Assembly: GCA_946699065.1 (NCBI GenBank)
Contig: CAMPDV010000874.1
Span: forward strand, 62,001 to 126,000
From: Loxodes magnus
Lineage: Eukaryota; Ciliophora; Karyorelictea; Loxodida; Loxodidae
DNA: 64,000 nucleotides
Direction: 5' to 3'
Under the pieces are notes generated by a model, which saw nothing but the letters and a program-made list of their open reading frames with translations, was not told the origin of the DNA and ran no database searches. The translations under genes were made by a program, and so were the position numbers. Of the stretch, positions 38,691 to 52,187 are shown one piece after another (positions within the stretch are counted from its first letter, which is position 1; the number at the start of each line of letters is the position of its first letter).

Positions 38691-41600
38691 CAATCTTCTT
38701 TTCTTACTATACTTCTTCACTTTTCAAAAATACTTATTACTTCTCAAGGCATACTCATGAAACTGAAATTCTTTCTTCTTTTCTTACTTTACTTCTTCAC
38801 TTTTCAAAAATACATATTACTTATCAAAGCATACTCCTTAAACTGAAACTCTACCTTCTTTTCTTACTTTACTTCTTCACTTTTCAAAAATACTTATTAC
38901 TTCTCAAAGCATACTCATGAAACTGAAATTCTTTCTTCTTTTCTTACTTTACTTCTTCACTTTTCAAAAATTCATATTACTTCTCAAAGCATACTCATGA
39001 AACTGAAATTCAATAATCTTTTCTTACTTTACTTCTTCACTTTTCAAAAATTCATATTACTTCTCAAAGCATACTCCCTAAAACTGAAACTCTACCTTCT
39101 TTTCTTACTATACTTCTTCACTTTTCAAAAATTCATATTACTTCTCAAAGCATACTCCCTAAAACTGAAACTCTACCTTCTTTTCTTACTATACTTCTTC
39201 ACTTTTCAAAAATACTTATTACTTCTCAAAGCATACTCATGAAACTGAAACTCTATCTTCTTTTCTTACTTTACTTCTTCACTTTTCAAAAATATATATT
39301 ACTTCTCAAAGCATACTCATGAAACTGAAATTCTTTCTTCTTTTCTTACTTTATTCTTCACTTTTCAAAAATACTTATTACTTCTCAAAACATACTCATA
39401 AAACTGAAATTCTTTCTTCTTTTCTTACTTTACTTCTTCACTTTTCAAAAATATATATTACTTATCAAAGCATACTCATGAAACTGAAACTCTACCTTCT
39501 TTTCTTACTTTACTTCTTCACTTTTCAAAAATACTTATTACTTCTCAAAGCATACTCATGAAACTGAAATTCTTTCTTCTTTTCTTACTTTACTTCTTCA
39601 CTTTTCAAAATACTTATTACTTCTCAAAGCATACTCCTTAAAACTGAAATTCAATCTTCTTTTCTTACTTTACTTCTTCACTTTTCAAAAATACATATTA
39701 CTTCTCAAAGCATACTCATGAAACTGAAATTCTTTCTTCTTTTCTTACTTTACTTCTTCACTTTTCAAAAATACTTATTACTTCTCAAAGCATACTCATG
39801 AAACTGAAATTCTTTCTTCTTTTCTTACTTTATTCTTCACTTTTCAAAAATACTTATTACTTCTCAAAGCATACTCATGAAACTGAAATTCTTTCTTCTT
39901 TTCTTACTTTATTCTTCACTTTTCAAAAATACTTATTACTTCTCAAAACATACTCATAAAACTGAAATTCTTTCTTCTTTTCTTACTTTACTTCTTCACT
40001 TTGACAAATACTTATTACTTCTCAAAGCATACTCCCTAAAACTGAAACTCTTTCTTCTTTTCTTACTTTACTTCTTCACTTTTCAAAAATACTTATTACT
40101 TCTCAAAGCATACTCCTTAAAACTGAAATTCTTTCTTCTTTTCTTACTTTACTTCTTCACTTTTCAAAAATATATATTTCTTATCAAAGCATACTCATGA
40201 AACTGAAATTCTTTCTTCTTTTCTTACTTTACTTCTTCACTTTTCAAAAATACTTATTACTTCTCAAAGCATACTCATGAAACTGAATTTCTTTCTTCTT
40301 TTCTTACTTTATTCTTCACTTTTCAAAAATATATATTACTTCTCAAAACATACTCATGAAACTGAAACTCTACCTTCTTTTCTTACTTTACTTCTTCACT
40401 TTTCAAAATACTTATTACTTCTCAAAGCATACTCATGAAACTGAATTTCTTTCTTCTTTTCTTACTTTATTCTTCACTTTTCAAAAATACTTATTACTTC
40501 TCAAAGCATACTCATGAAACTGAAATTCTTTCTTCTTTTCTTACTTTACTTCTTCACTTTTCAAAAATTCATATTACTTCTCAAAGCATACTCCCTAAAA
40601 CTGAAACTCTACCTTCTTTTCTTACTATACTTCTTCACTTTTCAAAAATACTTATTACTTCTCAAAGCATACTCATGACACTGAAATTCTTTCTTCTTTT
40701 CTTACTTTACTTATTCACCTTTCAAAAATTCATATTACTTCTCAAAGCATACTCCCTAAAACTGAAATTCTATCTACTTTTATTACTTTACTTCTTCACT
40801 TTTCAAAAATACTTATTACTTCTCAAAGCATACTCATGAAACTGAAATTCTTTCTTCTTTTCTTACTTTACTTCTTCACTTTTCAAAAATACTTATTACT
40901 TCTCAAAACATACTCATGAAACTGAAATTCTTTCTTCTTTTCTTACTTTACTTCTTCACTTTTCAAAAATACTTATTACTTCTCAAAGCATACTCATGAA
41001 ACTGAAATTCTTTCTTCTTTTCTTACTTTACTTCTTCACTTTTCAAAAATACTTATTACTTCTCAAAACATACTCATGAAACTGAAATTCTTTCTTCTTT
41101 TCTTACTTTACTTCTTCACTTTTCAAAAATACTTATTACTTCTCAAAGCATACTCATGAAACTGAAATTCAATAATCTTTTCTTACTTTACTTCTTCACT
41201 TTTCAAAAATTCATATTACTTCTCAAAGCATACTCCCTAAAACTGAAACTCTACCTTCTTTTCTTACTATACTTCTTCACTTTTCAAAAATACTTATTAC
41301 TTCTCAAAGCATACTCATGAAACTGAAATTCTTTCTTCTTTTCTTACTTTACTTATTCACCTTTCAAAAATTCATATTACTTCTCAAAGCATACTCATGA
41401 AACTGAAATTCTTTCTTCTTTTCTTACTTTATTCTTCACTTTTCAAAAATACTTATTACTTATCAAAGCATACTCCTTTAAACTGAAATTCTATAATCTT
41501 TTCTTACTTTACTTCTTCACTTTTCAAAATACTTATTACTTCTCAAAACATACTCATGAAACTGAAACTCTACCTTCTTTTCTTACTTTACTTCTTCACT

Positions 41601-41820
41601 TTTCAAAATACTTATTACTTCTCAAAGCATACTCCTTAAAACTGATATTCTATCTTCTTTCCTTACTTTACTCTTTCAACATTTCTAAATACTTATTACT
41701 TCTCAAAGCATACTCATAAAACTGAAATTCTATCTTCTTTTCTTACTTTACTTCTTCACTTTTCAAAAATACTTATTACTTCTCAAAGCATACTCATGAA
41801 ACTGAAATTCTATCTACTTT
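38691..41820 (+). repeat. Satellite, upstream part of the GACAAAT domain
   Basis: Contains an earlier copy of the monomer order found in the 2156-bp HOR. The ATGAAACTG at 39877 corresponds to 42275 (offset 2398), and the TTTGACAAAT site at 40003 to 42401. CTCAAGGCAT near 38750 is a private variant. The rest is ordinary satellite. Confidence 0.82.
40982..41061 (+). repeat. Representative consensus monomer (80 bp)
   Basis: This copy matches the commonest base at each site. Counted composition: 36 T, 23 A, 18 C, 3 G, i.e. about 26% G+C and 67.5% pyrimidine. The three G lie at monomer positions 7 (AAAGCAT), 17 (CATGAAA) and 23 (ACTGAAA). Positions 27-43 are an unbroken pyrimidine run, TTCTTTCTTCTTTTCTT. 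Positions 64-68 are an A5 tract. Variable sites cluster at 7, 12-20 (CATGAA, CATAAAA, CCTTAAAA, CCCTAAAA, CCTTTAA), 26-32 (ATTCTTTC, ATTCTATC, ACTCTACC, ACTCAATC, ATTCAATA), 45-52 and 62-75. The 44-61 block and the AAACTGA block are the most constant. Confidence 0.95.
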
Positions 41821-43976
41821 TCTTACTTTACTTCTTCACTTTTCAAAAATTCATATTACTTCTCAAAGCATACTCCCTAAAACTGAAACTCTACCTTCTT
41901 TTCTTACTATACTTCTTCACTTTTCAAAAATACTTATTACTTCTCAAAGCATACTCATGAAACTGAAATTCTTTCTTCTTTTCTTACTTTACTTATTCAC
42001 CTTTCAAAAATTCATATTACTTCTCAAAGCATACTCATGAAACTGAAATTCTTTCTTCTTTTCTTACTTTATTCTTCACTTTTCAAAAATACTTATTACT
42101 TATCAAAGCATACTCCTTTAAACTGAAATTCTTTCTTCTTTTCTTACTTTACTTCTTCACTTTGACAAATACTTATTACTTCTCAAAGCATACTCATGAA
42201 ACTGAAATTCTTTCTTCTTTTCTTACTTTATTCTTCACTTTTCAAAAATACTTATTACTTCTCAAAGCATACTCATGAAACTGAAATTCTTTCTTCTTTT
42301 CTTACTTTATTCTTCACTTTTCAAAAATACTTATTACTTCTCAAAACATACTCATAAAACTGAAATTCTTTCTTCTTTTCTTACTTTACTTCTTCACTTT
42401 GACAAATACTTATTACTTCTCAAAGCATACTCCCTAAAACTGAAACTCTTTCTTCTTTTCTTACTTTACTTCTTCACTTTTCAAAAATACTTATTACTTC
42501 TCAAAGCATACTCCTTAAAACTGAAATTCTTTCTTCTTTTCTTACTTTACTTCTTCACTTTTCAAAAATATATATTTCTTATCAAAGCATACTCATGAAA
42601 CTGAAATTCTTTCTTCTTTTCTTACTTTACTTCTTCACTTTTCAAAAATACTTATTACTTCTCAAAGCATACTCATGAAACTGAATTTCTTTCTTCTTTT
42701 CTTACTTTATTCTTCACTTTTCAAAAATATATATTACTTCTCAAAACATACTCATGAAACTGAAACTCTACCTTCTTTTCTTACTTTACTTCTTCACTTT
42801 TCAAAATACTTATTACTTCTCAAAGCATACTCATGAAACTGAATTTCTTTCTTCTTTTCTTACTTTATTCTTCACTTTTCAAAAATACTTATTACTTCTC
42901 AAAGCATACTCATGAAACTGAAATTCTTTCTTCTTTTCTTACTTTACTTCTTCACTTTTCAAAAATTCATATTACTTCTCAAAGCATACTCCATAAAACT
43001 GAAACTCTACCTTCTTTTCTTACTATACTTCTTCACTTTTCAAAAATACTTATTACTTCTCAAAGCATACTCATGAAACTGAAATTCTTTCTTCTTTTCT
43101 TACTTTACTTATTCACCTTTCAAAAATTCATATTACTTATCAAAGCATACTCCTTTAAACTGAAATTCTTTCTTCTTTTCTTACTTTACTTCTTCACTTT
43201 GACAAATACTTATTACTTCTCAAAACATACTCATGAAACTGAAATTCTTTCTTCTTTTCTTACTTTACTTCTTCACTTTTCAAAATACTTATTACTTCTC
43301 AAAGCATACTCCTTAAAACTGATATTCTATCTTCTTTCCTTACTTTACTCTTTCAACATTTCTAAATACTTATTACTTCTCAAAGCATACTCATAAAACT
43401 GAAATTCTATCTTCTTTTCTTACTTTACTTATTCACCTTTCAAAAATTCATATTACTTCTCAAAGCATACTCCCTAAAACTGAAATTCTATCTACTTTTC
43501 TTACTTTACTTCTTCACTTTTCAAAATACTTATTACTTCTCAAAGCATACTCATGAAACTGAAATTCAATCTTCTTTTCTTACTTTACTTCTTCACTTTT
43601 CAAAAATACTTATTACTTCTCAAAGCATACTCATGAAACTGAAATTCTTTCTTCTTTTCTTACTTAACTTCTTCACTTTTCAAAAATACTTATTACTTCT
43701 CAAAGCATACTCATGAAACTGAAATTCTTTCTTCTTTTCTTACTATACTTCTTCACTTTTCAAAAATACTTATTACTTCTCAAAGCATACTCATGAAACT
43801 GAAATTCTTTCTTCTTTTCTTACTTTACTTATTCACCTTTCAAAAATTCATATTACTTCTCAAAGCATACTCATGAAACTGAAATTCTTTCTTCTTTTCT
43901 TACTTTACTTCTTAACTTTTCAAAATACTTATTACTTCTCAAAGCATACTCATGAAACTGAAATTCAATAATCTTT
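41821..43976 (+). repeat. 2156-bp HOR, unit 1
   Basis: Twenty-seven monomers. GACAAAT markers at 42164, 42401 and 43201 recur at 44320, 44557 and 45357, all offset by exactly 2156. A difference: the monomer near 42980 has CCATAAAACTG where the second unit has CCCTAAAACTG. Confidence 0.92.
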
Positions 43977-45898
43977 TCTTACTTTACTTCTTCACTTTTC
44001 AAAAATTCATATTACTTCTCAAAGCATACTCCCTAAAACTGAAACTCTACCTTCTTTTCTTACTATACTTCTTCACTTTTCAAAAATACTTATTACTTCT
44101 CAAAGCATACTCATGAAACTGAAATTCTTTCTTCTTTTCTTACTTTACTTATTCACCTTTCAAAAATTCATATTACTTCTCAAAGCATACTCATGAAACT
44201 GAAATTCTTTCTTCTTTTCTTACTTTATTCTTCACTTTTCAAAAATACTTATTACTTATCAAAGCATACTCCTTTAAACTGAAATTCTTTCTTCTTTTCT
44301 TACTTTACTTCTTCACTTTGACAAATACTTATTACTTCTCAAAGCATACTCATGAAACTGAAATTCTTTCTTCTTTTCTTACTTTATTCTTCACTTTTCA
44401 AAAATACTTATTACTTCTCAAAGCATACTCATGAAACTGAAATTCTTTCTTCTTTTCTTACTTTATTCTTCACTTTTCAAAAATACTTATTACTTCTCAA
44501 AACATACTCATAAAACTGAAATTCTTTCTTCTTTTCTTACTTTACTTCTTCACTTTGACAAATACTTATTACTTCTCAAAGCATACTCCCTAAAACTGAA
44601 ACTCTTTCTTCTTTTCTTACTTTACTTCTTCACTTTTCAAAAATACTTATTACTTCTCAAAGCATACTCCTTAAAACTGAAATTCTTTCTTCTTTTCTTA
44701 CTTTACTTCTTCACTTTTCAAAAATATATATTTCTTATCAAAGCATACTCATGAAACTGAAATTCTTTCTTCTTTTCTTACTTTACTTCTTCACTTTTCA
44801 AAAATACTTATTACTTCTCAAAGCATACTCATGAAACTGAATTTCTTTCTTCTTTTCTTACTTTATTCTTCACTTTTCAAAAATATATATTACTTCTCAA
44901 AACATACTCATGAAACTGAAACTCTACCTTCTTTTCTTACTTTACTTCTTCACTTTTCAAAATACTTATTACTTCTCAAAGCATACTCATGAAACTGAAT
45001 TTCTTTCTTCTTTTCTTACTTTATTCTTCACTTTTCAAAAATACTTATTACTTCTCAAAGCATACTCATGAAACTGAAATTCTTTCTTCTTTTCTTACTT
45101 TACTTCTTCACTTTTCAAAAATTCATATTACTTCTCAAAGCATACTCCCTAAAACTGAAACTCTACCTTCTTTTCTTACTATACTTCTTCACTTTTCAAA
45201 AATACTTATTACTTCTCAAAGCATACTCATGAAACTGAAATTCTTTCTTCTTTTCTTACTTTACTTATTCACCTTTCAAAAATTCATATTACTTATCAAA
45301 GCATACTCCTTTAAACTGAAATTCTTTCTTCTTTTCTTACTTTACTTCTTCACTTTGACAAATACTTATTACTTCTCAAAACATACTCATGAAACTGAAA
45401 TTCTTTCTTCTTTTCTTACTTTACTTCTTCACTTTTCAAAATACTTATTACTTCTCAAAGCATACTCCTTAAAACTGATATTCTATCTTCTTTCCTTACT
45501 TTACTCTTTCAACATTTCTAAATACTTATTACTTCTCAAAGCATACTCATAAAACTGAAATTCTATCTTCTTTTCTTACTTTACTTATTCACCTTTCAAA
45601 AATTCATATTACTTCTCAAAGCATACTCCCTAAAACTGAAATTCTATCTACTTTTCTTACTTTACTTCTTCACTTTTCAAAATACTTATTACTTCTCAAA
45701 GCATACTCATGAAACTGAAATTCAATCTTCTTTTCTTACTTTACTTCTTCACTTTTCAAAAATACTTATTACTTCTCAAAGCATACTCATGAAACTGAAA
45801 TTCTTTCTTCTTTTCTTACTTAACTTCTTCACTTTTCAAAAATACTTATTACTTCTCAAAGCATACTCATGAAACTGAAATTCTTTCTTCTTTTCTTA
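43977..45898 (+). repeat. 2156-bp HOR, unit 2 (partial)
   Basis: Follows unit 1 until about 45898, where TTACTATAC is expected and TTACTTTATTC appears instead. The 564-base open stretch at 44989-45552 and its counterpart at 42833-43396 differ at one translated position, which shows how recent the duplication is. Confidence 0.92.
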
Positions 45899-46620
45899 CT
45901 TTATTCTTCACTTTTCAAAAATATATATTACTTCTCAAAACATACTCATGAAACTGAAATTCTTTCTTCTTTTCTTACTTTACTTCTTCACTTTTCAAAA
46001 ATATATATTACTTCTCAAAACATACTCATTAAAACTGAAACTCAATCTTCTTTTCTTACTTTACTCTTTCAACATTTCTAAATACTTATTACTTCTCAAA
46101 GCATACTCATGAAACTGAAATTCTATCTTCTTTTCTTACTTACTTATTCACCTTTCTAAATACTTATTACTTCTCAAAGCATACTCATGAAACTGAAATT
46201 CTTTCTTCTTTTCTTACTTTATTCTTTACTTTTCAAAAATATATATTACTTCTCAAAACATACTCATGAAACTGAAACTCTACCTTCTTTTCTTACTTTA
46301 CTTCTTCACTTTTCTAAAATATATATTACTTCTCAAAGCATACTCATTAAAACTGAAACTCAATCTTCTTTTCTTACTTTACTTCTTCACCTTTCTAAAT
46401 ACTTATCACTTCTCAAAGCATACTCCTTAAAACTGAAATTCTATCTTCTTTTCTTACTTTATTCTTCACTTTTCAAAAATACTTATTACTTCTCAAATCA
46501 TACTCATAAAACTGAAATTCTTTCTTCTCTTCTTACTTTACTTCTTCACTTTTCAAAAATACTTATTACTTCTCAAAGCATACTCCTTAAAACTGAAATT
46601 CTTTCTTCTTTTCTTACTTT
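45869..46620 (+). repeat. Block duplicated 6319 bp downstream, left copy
   Basis: The open stretches at 45869 and 46187 recur at 52188 and 52506, both offset 6319. Shared rare features include the shortened TTACTTACTTATTC near 46140, TTTATTCTTTAC near 46217 and CTCAAATCAT at 46494. A difference is CTAAAATATATATT near 46315 against CAAAAATATATATT in the right copy. Confidence 0.88.
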
Positions 46621-47300
46621 ACTTCTTCACTTTTCAAAAATATATATTACTTCTCAAAGCATACTCATGAAACTGAAACTCAATCTTCTTTTCTTACTTT
46701 ACTTCTTCACTTTTCAAAATACTTATTACTTCTCAAAGCATACTCATGAAACTGAAATTCTTTCTTCTTTTCTTACTTTACTTCTTCACTTTTCAAAAAT
46801 ACTTATTACTTCTCAAAGCATACTCATGAAACTGAAATTCTTTCTTCTTTTCTTACTTTACTTCTTCACTTTTCAAAAATACTTATTACTTCTCAAAACA
46901 TACTCATGAAACTGAAATTCTTTCTTCTTTTCTTACTTTACTTCTTCACTTTTCAAAAATACTTATTACTTCTCAAAGCATACTCATGAAACTGAAATTC
47001 TTTCTTCTTTTCTTACTTTACTTATTCACCTTTCTAAATACTTATTACTTCTCAAAACATACTCATGAAACTGAAATTCTTTCTTCTTTTCTTACTTTAC
47101 TTCTTCACTTTTCAAAATACTTATTACTTCTCAAAGCATACTCCTTAAAACTGATATTCTATCTTCTTTCCTTACTTTACTCTTTCAACATTTCTAAAAT
47201 ATATATTACTTCTCAAAGCATACTCATAAAACTGAAATTCTATCTTCTTTTCTTACTTTACTTATTCACCTTTCAAAAATTCATATTACTTCTCAAAGCA
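46480..47300 (+). repeat. 1282-bp HOR, unit 1
   Basis: Matches about 47762-48582 at offset 1282 (16 monomers). CTCAAATCAT lies at 46494 and 47776; the ATGAAACTG monomer is at 46986 and 48268. Both copies carry the unusual CATTTCTAAAATATATATT join. Confidence 0.88.
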
Positions 47301-47761
47301 TACTCATGAAACTGAAATTCTATCTACTTTTCTTACTTTACTTCTTCACTTTTCAAAAATTCATATTACTTCTCAAAGCATACTCCCTAAAACTGAAACT
47401 CTACCTTCTTTTATTACTATACTTCTTCACTTTTCAAAAATACTTATTACTTCTCAAAGCATACTCATGAAACTGAAATTCTTTCTTCTTTTCTTACTTT
47501 ACTTATTCACCTTTCAAAAATTCATATTACTTCTCAAAGCATACTCCCTAAAACTGAAATTCTTTCTTCTTTTCTTACTTTACTTCTTCACTTTTCAAAA
47601 ATACTTATTACTTCTCAAAGCATACTCATGAAACTGAAATTCTTTCTTCTTTTCTTACTTTACTTCTTCACTTTTCAAAAATACTTATTACTTCTCAAAG
47701 CATACTCATGAAACTGAAATTCTTTCTTCTTTTCTTACTTAACTTCTTCACTTTTCAAAAA
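47301..47761 (+). repeat. Satellite between the 1282-bp matches
   Basis: About six monomers that complete the 1282-bp period but have no equivalent after 48582 at that offset. TTTTATTACTATAC near 47409 matches the variant near 49731. Confidence 0.78.
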
Positions 47762-48582
47762 TACTTATTACTTCTCAAATCATACTCATAAAACTGAAAT
47801 TCTTTCTTCTCTTCTTACTTTACTTCTTCACTTTTCAAAAATACTTATTACTTCTCAAAACATACTCCTTAAAACTGAAATTCTTTCTTCTTTTCTTACT
47901 TTACTTCTTCACTTTTCAAAAATATATATTACTTCTCAAAGCATACTCATGAAACTGAAACTCAATCTTCTTTTCTTACTTTACTTCTTCACTTTTCAAA
48001 ATACTTATTACTTCTCAAAGCATACTCATGAAACTGAAATTCTTTCTTCTTTTCTTACTTTACTTCTTCACTTTTCAAAAATACTTATTACTTCTCAAAG
48101 CATACTCATGAAACTGAAATTCTTTCTTCTTTTCTTACTTTACTTCTTCACTTTTCAAAAATACTTATTACTTCTCAAAACATACTCATGAAACTGAAAT
48201 TCTTTCTTCTTTTCTTACTTTACTTCTTCACTTTTCAAAAATACTTATTACTTCTCAAAGCATACTCATGAAACTGAAATTCTTTCTTCTTTTCTTACTT
48301 TACTTATTCACCTTTCTAAATACTTATTACTTCTCAAAACATACTCATGAAACTGAAATTCTTTCTTCTTTTCTTACTTTACTTCTTCACTTTTCAAAAT
48401 ACTTATTACTTCTCAAAGCATACTCCTTAAAACTGATATTCTATCTTCTTTCCTTACTTTACTCTTTCAACATTTCTAAAATATATATTACTTCTCAAAG
48501 CATACTCATAAAACTGAAATTCTATCTTCTTTTCTTACTTTACTTATTCACCTTTCAAAAATTCATATTACTTCTCAAAGCA
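47762..48582 (+). repeat. 1282-bp HOR, unit 2
   Basis: Second copy. Divergence begins where the left copy has CATGAAACTGAAATTCTATC and this one has CCCTAAAACTG. A GCAT to ACAT change near 47860 distinguishes the copies. Confidence 0.88.
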
Positions 48583-51500
48583 TACTCCCTAAAACTGAAA
48601 TTCTATCTACTTTTCTTACTTTACTTCTTCACTTTTCAAAATACTTATTACTTCTCAAAGCATACTCATGAAACTGAAATTCAATCTTCTTTTCTTACTT
48701 TACTTCTTCACTTTTCAAAAATACTTATTACTTCTCAAAGCATACTCATGAAACTGAAATTCTTTCTTCTTTTCTTACTTAACTTCTTCACTTTTCAAAA
48801 ATACTTATTACTTCTCAAAGCATACTCATGAAACTGAAATTCTTTCTTCTTTTCTTACTTTATTCTTCACTTTTCAAAAATATATATTACTTCTCAAAAC
48901 ATACTCATGAAACTGAAACTCTACCTTCTTTTCTTACTTTACTTCTTCACTTTTCAAAAATACTTATTACTTCTCAAAACATACTCATAAAACTGAAATT
49001 CTTTCTTCTTTTCTTACTTTACTTCTTCACTTTGACAAATACTTATTACTTCTCAAAGCATACTCCTTAAAACTGATATTCTTTCTTCTTTTCTTACTTT
49101 ACTTCTTCACTTTTCAAAATACTTATTACTTCTCAAAGCATACTCCCTAAAACTGAAACTCTTTCTTCTTTTCTTACTTTACTTCTTCACTTTTCAAAAA
49201 TACTTATTACTTCTCAAAGCATACTCCTTAAAACTGAAATTCTTTCTTCTTTTCTTACTTTACTTCTTCACTTTTCAAAAATATATATTTCTTATCAAAG
49301 CATACTCATGAAACTGAAATTCTTTCTTCTTTTCTTACTTTACTTCTTCACTTTTCAAAAATACTTATTACTTCTCAAAGCATACTCATGAAACTGAATT
49401 TCTTTCTTCTTTTCTTACTTTATTCTTCACTTTTCAAAAATATATATTACTTCTCAAAACATACTCATGAAACTGAAACTCTACCTTCTTTTCTTACTTT
49501 ACTTCTTCACTTTTCAAAATACTTATTACTTCTCAAAGCATACTCATGAAACTGAATTTCTTTCTTCTTTTCTTACTTTATTCTTCACTTTTCAAAAATA
49601 CTTATTACTTCTCAAAGCATACTCATGAAACTGAAATTCTTTCTTCTTTTCTTACTTTACTTCTTCACTTTTCAAAAATTCATATTACTTCTCAAAGCAT
49701 ACTCCCTAAAACTGAAACTCTACCTTCTTTTATTACTATACTTCTTCACTTTTCAAAAATACTTATTACTTCTCAAAGCATACTCATGAAACTGAAATTC
49801 TTTCTTCTTTTCTTACTTTACTTATTCACCTTTCAAAAATTCATATTACTTCTCAAAACATACTCATGAAACTGAAACTCTACCTTCTTTTCTTACTTTA
49901 CTTCTTCACTTTTCAAAAATATATATTACTTCTCAAAGCATACTCATTAAAACTGAAACTCAATCTTCTTTTCTTACTTTACTTCTTCACCTTTCTAAAT
50001 ACTTATCACTTCTCAAAGCATACTCCTTAAAACTGAAATTCTATCTTCTTTTCTTACTTTATTCTTCACTTTTCAAAAATACTTATTACTTCTCAAATCA
50101 TACTCATAAAACTGAAATTCTTTCTTCTCTTCTTACTTTACTTCTTCACTTTTCAAAAATACTTATTACTTCTCAAAGCATACTCATGAAACTGAAATTC
50201 TTTCTTCTTTTCTTACTTTACTTCTTCACTTTTCAAAAATACTTATTACTTCTCAAAGCATACTCATGAAACTGAAATTCTTTCTTCTTTTCTTACTTTA
50301 CTTCTTCACTTTTCAAAAATACTTATTACTTCTCAAAACATACTCATGAAACTGAAATTCAATCTTCTTTTCTTACTTTACTTCTTCACTTTTCAAAAAT
50401 ACTTATTACTTCTCAAAGCATACTCATGAAACTGAAATTCAATAATCTTTTCTTACTTTACTTCTTCACTTTTCAAAAATTCATATTACTTCTCAAAGCA
50501 TACTCCCTAAAACTGAAACTCTACCTTCTTTTCTTACTATACTTCTTCACTTTTCAAAAATACTTATTACTTCTCAAAGCATACTCATGAAACTGAAATT
50601 CTTTCTTCTTTTCTTACTTTACTTATTCACCTTTCAAAAATTCATATTACTTCTCAAAGCATACTCATGAAACTGAAATTCTTTCTTCTTTTCTTACTTT
50701 ACTTCTTAACTTTTCAAAATACTTATTACTTCTCAAAGCATACTCCTTAAAACTGATATTCTATCTTCTTTCCTTACTTTACTCTTTCAACATTTCTAAA
50801 TACTTATTACTTCTCAAAGCATACTCATGAAACTGAAATTCTTTCTTCTTTTCTTACTTTACTTCTTCACTTTTCAAAAATACTTATTACTTCTCAAAGC
50901 ATACTCCTTAAAACTGATATTCTATCTTCTTTCCTTACTTTACTCTTTCAACATTTCTAAATACTTATTACTTCTCAAAGCATACTCATGAAACTGAAAT
51001 TCTTTCTTCTTTTCTTACTTTACTTCTTCACTTTTCAAAAATACTTATTACTTATCAAAGCATACTCCTTTAAACTGAAATTCTATAATCTTTTCTTACT
51101 TTACTTCTTCACTTTTCAAAATACTTATTACTTCTCAAAACATACTCATGAAACTGAAATTCTTTCTTCTTTTCTTACTTTACTTCTTCACTTTTCAAAA
51201 TACTTATTACTTCTCAAAGCATACTCCTTAAAACTGATATTCTATCTTCTTTCCTTACTTTACTCTTTCAACATTTCTAAATACTTATTACTTCTCAAAG
51301 CATACTCATAAAACTGAAATTCTATCTTCTTTTCTTACTTTACTTCTTCACTTTTCAAAAATACTTATTACTTCTCAAAGCATACTCATGAAACTGAAAT
51401 TCAATAATCTTTTCTTACTTTACTTCTTCACTTTTCAAAAATTCATATTACTTCTCAAAGCATACTCCCTAAAACTGAAACTCTACCTTCTTTTCTTACT

Positions 51501-52187
51501 ATACTTCTTCACTTTTCAAAAATACTTATTACTTCTCAAAGCATACTCATGAAACTGAAATTCTTTCTTCTTTTCTTACTTTACTTATTCACCTTTCAAA
51601 AATTCATATTACTTCTCAAAGCATACTCATGAAACTGAAATTCTTTCTTCTTTTCTTACTTTATTCTTCACTTTTCAAAAATACTTATTACTTATCAAAG
51701 CATACTCCTTTAAACTGAAATTCTTTCTTCTTTTCTTACTTTACTTCTTCACTTTGACAAATACTTATTACTTCTCAAAACATACTCATGAAACTGAAAT
51801 TCTTTCTTCTTTTCTTACTTTACTTCTTCACTTTTCAAAATACTTATTACTTCTCAAAGCATACTCCTTAAAACTGATATTCTATCTTCTTTCCTTACTT
51901 TACTCTTTCAACATTTCTAAATACTTATTACTTCTCAAAGCATACTCATAAAACTGAAATTCTATCTTCTTTTCTTACTTTACTTATTCACCTTTCAAAA
52001 ATTCATATTACTTCTCAAAGCATACTCCCTAAAACTGAAATTCTATCTACTTTTCTTACTTTACTTCTTCACTTTTCAAAATACTTATTACTTCTCAAAG
52101 CATACTCATGAAACTGAAATTCTTTCTTCTTTTCTTACTTTACTTCTTCACTTTTCAAAAATACTTATTACTTCTCAAAGCATACTC
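48583..52187 (+). repeat. Satellite mosaic
   Basis: About 45 monomers with short matches to the 2156-bp domain (GACAAAT at 49034 and 51756; GAATTTCTTTC near 49395 and 49555), to the 45.9-kb block (CTCAAATCAT near 50094) and several TGATATTCTATC plus CTCTTTCAACATTTC monomers near 50755, 50916, 51237 and 51880. No single period fits. No gene or insert seen. Confidence 0.8.

Noticed and set aside
44989-45552. Repeated 187-codon open frames resembling a multi-copy membrane protein (Leu/Phe-rich)
   Set aside because: The hydrophobic look comes from the TTCTTTCTTCTT pyrimidine run read in any frame. Lengths step by one monomer (about 27 codons), as expected from stop spacing in an 80-bp repeat.
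46187-46909. Longest forward open frame, 240 codons, beginning MKLKFFLLFL
   Set aside because: It consists of translated satellite monomers in rotating frames. The same string recurs in pieces at dozens of sites, there is no non-repeat sequence in or around it, and overlapping frames elsewhere are equally open. No gene is supported.
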